NCBI GenBank assembly: GCA_947396885.1 | Contig: OX377204.1 | Span: 44,441,139 to 44,505,138, forward strand | From: Heligmosomoides polygyrus polygyrus | Lineage: Eukaryota; Nematoda; Chromadorea; Rhabditida; Heligmosomidae | Direction: 5' to 3' | DNA length: 64,000 nt | In this document: in pieces, positions 57,131-64,000 of the stretch | Numbering within the stretch: position 1 is the stretch's first letter | Layout: each line of letters opens with the position of its first letter | Notes under the pieces: model-generated | Database searches by the model: none | What the model was told of the DNA's origin: nothing | Seen by the model: only the letters and a program-made list of their open reading frames with translations | Program-made: the position numbers and the translations under genes

Positions 57131-58891
57131 TTTGGGGGCCGCTAGGCCGCTGAACGTCTGGTACACATATAAATTGAAATCCTGCCACAAAGTTTCAGGT
57201 CTTAAACAATGCACAGTGTAAAGATAACACAGTGTAAAGATACGGTTTTCTGAAATAAATAGATTGGATCGACCTCTAGAAAAGAAGGGAATAGAGAAAA
57301 GGCACCAATGGCATAGGAACGACAAAATTCGACGTTCACAAAATTGATCATATCTCGATTTCCTTCTCATCTCGTTTTCAGAAGTTCAAAAAAAACCAAT
57401 AGCTTTTTTAAAACTAGAAGAAAAGTGCTTTTTCATAATGTAAGAATCGAATTTCAAAGGAGAAGTCTTCATACGGGCAGTGTTCGATTTCTGGTCGATT
57501 GCTGCCGAAAAAAATGTCCAAAAATCGAACTCCTCCCTGCCCTGTATGAAGACATCTCTTTTTTTGAAAACTCATATAAGGTTAGAAAGCACTTTTCTGT
57601 TTTTTAAAAAGCCGGATTTTAAAGATTTTTGAATTTCAAAAAACGGGCTTAATTTCGCGAACTCGTGCCCAGAGGAATTGGTCGATCTATCACTGACGTC
57701 ATTGAAGGATCCCACAAAAATTGTCATCAATCGGTCCATTTTTCGAAATTTGAAAAATCCTTTGACTTTTGGCAAAAATTTGGCAAAAAGCTATAGGGTT
57801 TTTCTGTTTTCAAATTTCGAAAGCGGGGCATGGGCGCTTCCAGTTCTGGTCGATTTTTGCCGAAAATCGAAAGCGGGGCGTGGGCGCTTCCAGTTCTGGT
57901 CGATTTTCGGCAAAAATCGACCAGAACTGGAAGCGCGCCCGCTTGAAGACCCCTCTATTGGTAAATGATTTTGTATCCATTAACGAGCGCTTCCTCTCTA
58001 CCTTTTTTTTCAAATTTCGAAAAACGAGCCGAGTTATGATCATTTTTGTGAATCCTTCCAATGACGTCGGTGCTCGACTGGTTCCTGTAGCCACGACTTC
58101 ACGAAAATCATAACTCGATTCGTCTTCTAAAATTCAAAAATCTCAATGGTTTTTTGAAAAATGGAAAAAATGCTTTCTGACCATATATGAATCAGTTTTC
58201 AAAAAAGAGGTCTATATACGGGCATGCAGGCTCGATTTTGGACACGTATTTGGACAACAGTCGGCCAAAAATCGAACCACCACCGACCCATGCGAAGACC
58301 CTGTTTTAAATACTGATTCTTCCATGGTTCAAAAGCACTTTTTTCTAGTTTTTAAAAAGCTGTAAGCTATTTGAGTTTTCGAAAAATTTACCAAGTTATG
58401 GTTATTTATACAAAATGACTTCAATTTTTTCGTTCAAAATACGAACCCTGCCCGCCCTGCATGAGGATCTCTTTTATGAAAACAGTTCCTTAAATGGTAA
58501 GATAGCTTTTTCTAGATTTTAAAAGGACAGTAGCTTCTTCAAATTTTCAAAACTTACCGAGTTATAATCAATTTAGTAAACGTCGAATTTTGTCGCTTCA
58601 ACAACGTCGGTGCAAGATCGACCCGAGGTCGATCCTAATTATTCATTTCGGAAAACCATGATTTTTCACTGTGCATGGGTCAAGAATTGAAATTTTTGTG
58701 GCAAAATTTTAACTGTGTAGATGCTTTGCTTCAGGTAGAGAATATTTGATTTTCGTGAAAAACGAGAATTTGGAATACGATCCGCCCTAATCATATCGAA
58801 GATCGCCACCAAAAAGCTTAGCTTTCTACTGCAACAGTATACTAAGCCTTTATAATACACAATTTTCACCCTCTGATGTGCTCTCGTTCAG

Positions 58892-61800
58892 GTGGCGATG
58901 TCCGTTCCTCCACGTGGTGCCACTGGAAACTGCTTGCTTTTGCAAGCCGAGCCAAACACGGACATTCGAATGCAGGCGACAGGCCCTAGTGACAGGCCGG
59001 CCTACGAACTTTTTGTGTCACATCATATGGTTGATGGCGTTTCAGATTTCTCGAGATAATGCTACGGCGTCCGCGGGAGCCGACGCGCACTCGCAAAGCC
59101 CGGCGAGTGTGAAAAGTGTGCGAGGGTCCCTGATGCGAGGACGGCATCGGGGGGCAACTGAGCTAGTCCGAAAGTCCCGTAACGTAGGCAAGACCCGCGT
59201 AGCAACGTTGAATGTGGGTACGTTGACGGGCCGCTCGTGCGAGTTGGTAGAAGCACTGGAGCGAAGAAAGATAGATTTCTGTGCGGTGCAGGAGACGAGG
59301 TGGTCCTGCAGCAAGTCAAGGGACATAGGACGTGGCTTCAAGGCCGTTCTATGTGGAAGTCCCAGGACCACCAGTGGTGTCGGTATGATCGTCTCCGAGC
59401 GTTTCCGTGACGCGATTGCAAGCGTAGAACGTTTCGATGACCGCTTGATGAAGATTGTTGTCGCCGTAGAAGAGCGACGATGTCATTTCTTTTCCGCGTA
59501 TGCTCCGCAGACAGGTTGCTCCGAGCAAACCAAGGACGAGTTCTGGTCCCTGCTTGATGAGAAGACAGCGGAAGTGCCGTCACAAGACATGATTGTTGTG
59601 GCAGGTGACCTTAATGGTCACGTCGGAGCAGCGAAAGATGGTTACAGCTGTCATGGTGGTTTTGGCTATGGGTCACGCAACGCCGATGGTGAGCGTATAC
59701 TTGAGTATGCAGACTCACATGACCTCACCATCGTGAACACCAAATTTCGAAAGCGTGACTCCCACCTCATCTCGTTTTATAGCGGGAATGCTAAAACGCA
59801 GATTGACTATGTCCTTGTTAGGCGTCGCGACCAAGGCCTTGTCACAGACGCGAAGACCGTGCCGTATGAGACGGTTGCCACGCAACATCGTCCACTGATC
59901 TGCTCGCTGAGGATCGCACCTTCGAGGTGTAAACATGTCGAGCGATGTGGGTCGGCTAGAATCAAATGGTGGCGACTGAAAGAGAAGGAAGCGGCAGTGA
60001 TTTCTCGCATTCGGTTGCCGACAGTGACAACTGTCGACGAAACCTGGAAGCAGGCTACCGATGCGATAACTCGGGCTGCACGCCTTGAACTCGGCACAAC
60101 GAAGCCTGGACGACGCTGGGTCGACAAGCAGGCTTGGCTGTGGACTGACGATGTCAGAGAGAAGGTCAGGGAAAAGAAACGGCTATATCACGTATTTATC
60201 GGTGATAAAACAGTCGATAATTGGCGGAACTATCGAGAAGCAAAGAAAGCGGCAAAGAAGGCAGTGGCCGCTGCTAAAGCCGCATACTACGCTGATGTCA
60301 GCAAAAAATTGGAAACGCGCGATGGCGAGCGTTATATTTACCGACTCGCCAAAGCTCGCTGTCGCCAAGCAGAAGACATTGAGAAGTTCTTTGGCATTAA
60401 CGACGAGAGCGGTCATCTTCTGATGGATCGTAAGAGGGCTGTGAAGCGATGGCACGACTACTTCGAGGAAATCTCGAATGTAGAATTTGAACATCCTGCT
60501 GTTCCTTTTCCATCACCTGTATACGGTCCCGTTCAGAAGATCACAGTGAGCGAAACTGAAGCAGCCCTGAGGAAGATGAAGTCAGGCAAAGCCACTGGTC
60601 CCGATGACCTGCCAGCTGACCTGTGGAAGTCGAAGGGCTGGTGCCCTGCTGACTGGCTGACTGCGTTTTTCAATCAGGTTGTTGCTGAGAAGAAAGTGCC
60701 TGAGGGTTGGCAGCAAAGCACGACCATCCCGATTTGGAAGAAGAAGGGCAGTCCTGCAGACTGCGCCAGTTACCGTCCAATTCGTCTTCTTTCGCACACC
60801 ATGAAAATCTTTGAGCGAATTGTCGACGGACGTATCCGGGATGTCGTACAGCTTTCCACGAATCAGTGTGGTTTCGTATCTGGCTGTGGCACCGTTGATG
60901 CCATTCACGCTGTTCGTCTTCTGCTAGAGAAGCACCGCGAGAAACAGAAACCGGTGCATTTTGCCTTCCTGGACTTGGAGAAGGCCTTCGACCGCGTTCC
61001 GCGAGATGTTATATGGTACGCGTTGCGACAACATGGTATCCCTGAAGAGCTTATTGAGTGGGTGCGCATTCTATACTCTTGCCCAAGGAGTCGAGTGCGA
61101 GCGCCAGCGGGCACCTCGATGGAGTTTCCCATCTCTGTGGGGGTGCATCAGGGATCTGCGCTATCCCCACTGCTCTTCGTGGTCGTGATGGATGCAATCT
61201 CACGAGATCTCCAAATGGCGGCACCTTGGACGCTGCTGTATGCTGACGACGTCATGCTTGCATGTGAAGACAAAACCGAACTCGAGCGACAGGCACAGGC
61301 GTGGTGCGATCGTTTGGCATTGTTCGGTCTCAAGCTAAACGTCAAAAAGACGGAATACTTGACGACGGATGTGAATGAGCACGGATCTATTAAGATCGAT
61401 GGTACTGAGCTCTTACGAGTGACATCTTTCAAGTATCTTGGGTCAACAGTCACGTCCGATGGCAGCTTAAAGATGGAGGTGAATGCGCGTGTGAGTGCAG
61501 CCTGGTCCAAATGGCGCTCGCTGACTGGGGTGCTTTGCGACAGGACAATACCTGAGCACCTCAAATCGAAGGTTTATAGAACAGTAGTCCGCCCAGTAGC
61601 GACGTACGGTGCTGAGTGCTGGCCCGTGACGAAGGAAGTTGAAAGCCGCCTCAGTGTAATGGAGACGAAGATGCTACGGTGGACGGCTGGAGTTACGCGT
61701 TTGGACCGCGTTCGTAACGACACCATACGACAGAGGTTCGGTGTCGCACCGATAGCCGAGAAGCTGCGCGAAGCTCGTCTTCGATGGTACGGCCACGTCC

Positions 61801-62024
61801 TTCGCGCTAACGACGACACCGTGTGTAAGATTGGCCTGAATCTTGTGGTCCCTGGAAAGCGGCCCAGAGGACGCCCGAAGCAACGTTGGCTAGATACGTT
61901 GCGCTTGGACTTAGAGATGGCTGGTGTGCACCCTGATCAAGCATTTGATCGGGAGAATTGGCGTCACCACACCAGAAGAGCGGACCCCGCCACCAAGCGG
62001 GACAGTCGCTAATGAAAATGATGA
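58892..62024 (+). mobile_element. Full-length RTE-type LINE with 18-bp target duplication
   Basis: The element starts GTGGCGATGTCCG and ends in an AATGAAAATGATGA simple tail. TGATGTGCTCTCGTTCAG flanks it exactly (58874-58891 and 62025-62042); the related foldback copy A is continuous at this place (near 2515-2545). It is 3.1 kb with one long frame. The perfect duplication and open frame suggest a recent insertion. Confidence 0.92.
59034..62012 (+). CDS. RTE endonuclease-reverse transcriptase, intact (about 992 aa)
   Basis: Makes nicks and copies the element RNA into the target by target-primed reverse transcription. I chose ATG 59034; the frame is open back to 58878, but that ATG lies in the duplicated host sequence. 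Domain order: AP-type endonuclease (VATLNVGTLTG, FCAVQETRWS, VVAGDLNGHVG, QIDYVLVRRRD, QHRPLICS), linker rich in KKAAKKAVAAAKAAYYADV, RT (KATGPDDLPADLW, ASYRPIRLLS, LDLEKAFDRVP motif A, HQGSALSPLLF, LLYADDVMLA motif C, GLKLNVKKTEYL), and a C-terminal region with RPRGRPKQRWLDTL. The catalytic residues of both domains appear present, although the usual SDH of the endonuclease is TQH here. Fragments of the same family are at 3.5, 10.8-17.2, 39.7-41.5 and 50.4 kb. Confidence 0.93.
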   Translation: MAFQISRDNATASAGADAHSQSPASVKSVRGSLMRGRHRGATELVRKSRNVGKTRVATLNVGTLTGRSCELVEALERRKIDFCAVQETRWSCSKSRDIGRGFKAVLCGSPRTTSGVGMIVSERFRDAIASVERFDDRLMKIVVAVEERRCHFFSAYAPQTGCSEQTKDEFWSLLDEKTAEVPSQDMIVVAGDLNGHVGAAKDGYSCHGGFGYGSRNADGERILEYADSHDLTIVNTKFRKRDSHLISFYSGNAKTQIDYVLVRRRDQGLVTDAKTVPYETVATQHRPLICSLRIAPSRCKHVERCGSARIKWWRLKEKEAAVISRIRLPTVTTVDETWKQATDAITRAARLELGTTKPGRRWVDKQAWLWTDDVREKVREKKRLYHVFIGDKTVDNWRNYREAKKAAKKAVAAAKAAYYADVSKKLETRDGERYIYRLAKARCRQAEDIEKFFGINDESGHLLMDRKRAVKRWHDYFEEISNVEFEHPAVPFPSPVYGPVQKITVSETEAALRKMKSGKATGPDDLPADLWKSKGWCPADWLTAFFNQVVAEKKVPEGWQQSTTIPIWKKKGSPADCASYRPIRLLSHTMKIFERIVDGRIRDVVQLSTNQCGFVSGCGTVDAIHAVRLLLEKHREKQKPVHFAFLDLEKAFDRVPRDVIWYALRQHGIPEELIEWVRILYSCPRSRVRAPAGTSMEFPISVGVHQGSALSPLLFVVVMDAISRDLQMAAPWTLLYADDVMLACEDKTELERQAQAWCDRLALFGLKLNVKKTEYLTTDVNEHGSIKIDGTELLRVTSFKYLGSTVTSDGSLKMEVNARVSAAWSKWRSLTGVLCDRTIPEHLKSKVYRTVVRPVATYGAECWPVTKEVESRLSVMETKMLRWTAGVTRLDRVRNDTIRQRFGVAPIAEKLREARLRWYGHVLRANDDTVCKIGLNLVVPGKRPRGRPKQRWLDTLRLDLEMAGVHPDQAFDRENWRHHTRRADPATKRDSR

Positions 62025-62604
62025 TGATGTGCTCTCGTTCAGAAGGTACAAATTTTTCCGGAAGAAGTCCATCCTTCAGCTGCGGCTCCGTCATCGATTC
62101 AAAGAGTGCCTCAAGAAAATTGTAGGAAGAGCACTTAAATCAGTTTTAGCATTTAACACTCGACATTTTATAGAGTAAAATTTGAAACGCGGATCCTTCA
62201 GGTATAAAAGTGTGTCGTGTCCATGAGACCCTAGGAAATTCTGAAAAGTTGAACTCGCCGTGAACAATTCGACAACTGTTTGCAAAAGTGCTTTATTTAA
62301 AACTGTAAACAACCAAAATTATATTATCAAAATATAACATACTCAAAACGTTTCTCAATGTTATTTTAACAAATTATTTGATTAGTCAATTAATCACCAA
62401 GATATCTCCTTTTCTGAACGAATCTCCACACTGTCGATGCTGCACCTGATCGCATAAAAAATTGAAAAATTCAACACAGATCAGAGGTAAGACGGTGATT
62501 TGGACAAGGAGGAAGTCGCACCAGGTTCGCTCTGGGAGGGGGGTTGTAAATTTCCGGCAAAAGTGGAACCGCATGCTTGAACCTGCCTGTTGGGCAAGCC
62601 AGAG

Positions 62605-63700
62605 AACGACCGCAGACTAAAGGGGATCGAGATGCGCCTACTCTGTGCTACATTGCGCACCAAACAAGATCAACTGTATTCGATGTTACGTAAGTGGCAG
62701 TAGATATTTTGCATAAGGCCTTTGGAGCGGTGCATCTGGGATTGAATAGTGGATGGATCTAAGTCAATATGTATGTGTGTCCGATATAACATCGAACCCT
62801 CTAGGGAAAATTCAATGATCTTATAAGTTGATCGCGTGAACGAAAAGGATAACTCAGTACCGTCTCTAGCCGTGACCACGCTTGTTCTAGGATCACAATG
62901 TGATCGAGGTAGCCGTTACCGTTATTGGCCACTTCCCTTTGCTGTCAGCTTTGGAATTTGGTCCAAGTCTTTCTCTATTTCAACCCATTTCGACCACCTT
63001 CATGCGCAGTTTCACATGTGGTCTCCACGAGCTGCAAGCAAAAAGCGATTTCTCAGACCTAACCGCCTGTGCGGCTAAGTCTAATGCCAACAATTATGTT
63101 TCCTCAAACACACCTCAAGCAGCAGGAACAGGCGGACGCAAATTGTCATCTATTCACTGATGAAGTGTTCAGGAAGTGTAACTCGATATTTTGTCACCTC
63201 AGCTTAGCAAAAGACGAATTTTCAAAATAAACATTCTAGAATTGCCATCAGAAATCGCAACTGAACTCAAAGAATCTAGCTAAGGGGATTAAGAGCAAAT
63301 GTAGTGAATGCAACAAATTCTGTTATTTAGATTGCTTCCAAACAACTCAGAGCTGTTGATTGTCGATTAAAAATGTTTTCTGTCCAAACTTTATTTGTGA
63401 AGTTGATCTCTTCGTGACGTTTGATAACACCCAAGTAGTTGAAGTTTGTAATCATGCCTTGTTTGTTACCTTTATTGAACGAAGTCTCAAAAATAATTCT
63501 GAAGTTCAATGGGTAGTTGGTCAATGCCACAATAGGGTGCCAACGTATCCATGCCTCTCGCAACTTGTTGTAATCGAGTGAATTTCGAGAAGCGGATATC
63601 ATATTCGTGATCAGCACCTCAAATAATCCCATTCAGTGAGTTTGAACAAAGGTGAAGACAATACTATTTATCGATATAGGTGGTAAACGGCCGTAGTTTA
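62605..63700. other. No recognisable gene
   Basis: Open frames up to about 100 codons on both strands without motifs or splice support. Confidence 0.35.
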
Positions 63701-63710
63701 CCAAACGGAC

Positions 63711-63926
63711 ATGGCCGCTGTGTTCAGCATCTTAACTAACCTCCTTAGGCAAAGTTTGGACAAAGGTAATGTCACTCTGATCGAAATAATATTGTCGTGC
63801 ATCATTGCGCGACACGGTCCCATGAGACAGACTGGCTTTCGCGCACCATTGCCCGACATTATCGTTAACGTGTTAAGCAGTGTCATCAACTGGCTTGTAG
63901 AGAACCCAAACACTCATTTGCGATAG
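63711..63926 (+). CDS. Hypothetical ORF
   Basis: A 71-codon frame from ATG to TAG (MAAVFSILTNLLRQSLDKGN; DIIVNVLSSVINWLVENPN) with an amphipathic, helix-like pattern. The opposite strand is also open, so the call is weak. No family recognised. Confidence 0.25.
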   Translation: MAAVFSILTNLLRQSLDKGNVTLIEIILSCIIARHGPMRQTGFRAPLPDIIVNVLSSVINWLVENPNTHLR

Positions 63927-64000
63927 ATTAGGAGCTCGAAGATGGCCTCTGTCGCAGAATCGTTTGATACATTTGTGTACAGTGCCGCAACTTTAAACGA

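Larger units (their letters stand above)
55763..57160 (+). mobile_element. Non-autonomous derivative of the RTE at 35.3-39.65 kb
   Basis: The 5' part (about 55960-56714) matches the reverse complement of 39640-39051, and the 3' part (56703-57150) matches the reverse complement of 35628-35285. They join at ATTATTGCAGTC, a 12-bp word found at both deletion ends in the full element (39051-39062 and 35617-35628). About 3.4 kb is missing, from the leader to just after the stop codon, so the coding region is removed and both UTRs are kept. ACATATA occurs near 55592 and at 57163, a possible target duplication. Confidence 0.75.
54800..62600. mobile_element. Foldback element, copy B, interrupted by nested insertions
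   Basis: Four blocks are homologous to copy A at 1-3450: 54800-55595 (AATTTTTCAG...GACACGAAAGTTTTCTG), 57165-58891, and 62025-62600 (GTTGAACTCGCCGTG; CAACTGTTTGCAAAAGTGCT; GGGAGGGGGGTTGTAAATTT). The gaps hold a TIR unit plus LINE-derived element (55597-57160) and a full RTE (58892-62024). Its left end lies just beyond the mariner at 54788. Confidence 0.75.

Noticed and set aside
55763..57160. Spliced LINE RNA as the origin of the deleted element
   Set aside because: The junction lies in a 12-bp direct repeat and no GT donor with AG acceptor fits; deletion or template switching is simpler.

Overview
The window looks like nuclear DNA of a strongylid (clade V) parasitic nematode, probably a hookworm or close relative. 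The evidence is short introns (44-78 bp) with TTTCAG-type acceptors, RTE-type LINEs, mariner, Mutator-like and foldback elements, tRNA-derived SINEs, and host exons spread thinly through repeats. The species is inferred, not proven. No bacterial features, CRISPR arrays or rRNA genes were seen.

Layout. 1-3.45 kb: a large palindromic foldback element cut by the window edge, followed by a 5'-truncated RTE (3.46-4.86). 6.4-7.4 kb (- strand): exons of an RMC1-like host gene (Rab7-activating MON1-CCZ1 complex partner), in non-colinear order. 8.3-10.7 kb: small repeats and a tRNA-like cloverleaf. 10.8-17.2 kb: an old minus-strand RTE split by a TTA-flanked foldback element whose arms carry tRNA-like sequence, and by a 3.95-kb Mutator-like element with a decayed transposase and a 9-bp target duplication. 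17.4-27 kb: hairpin MITEs, a TA-rich microsatellite, SINE copies, tandem repeats and long stretches without recognisable genes. 27-34.4 kb: dispersed TTCGAATATT 42-bp minisatellite elements and nested palindromes, one again with tRNA-like sequence in both arms. 35.3-39.65 kb: a nearly full-length RTE LINE (- strand, two frameshifts) with a 5' tandem array and hairpin-rich 3' end. 39.7-41.5 kb: an internally deleted RTE remnant interrupted by a 730-bp TIR element. 42.6-47.2 kb: a 4.5-kb foldback element with a decayed mariner in its loop.

48.3-52.6 kb (- strand): the best host gene, a Fer/Fps-like non-receptor tyrosine kinase with six phase-consistent exons and the stop codon; its introns hold an internally deleted mariner, an RTE fragment and a SINE. 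53.5-54.8 kb: an intact mariner with perfect TA duplications. 54.8-62.6 kb: a second copy of the 1-3.45 kb foldback element, holding a LINE-derived non-autonomous element and an apparently full-length RTE with an intact roughly 1000-residue ORF and an 18-bp target duplication. 62.6-64 kb: mostly unassigned.

The elements form datable nests: RTE remnants are hosts for DNA transposons, and the foldback element is host for young LINEs. In three cases the related uninterrupted sequence elsewhere in the window supports the insertion boundary. All coding assignments rest on reading translations and motifs by eye.
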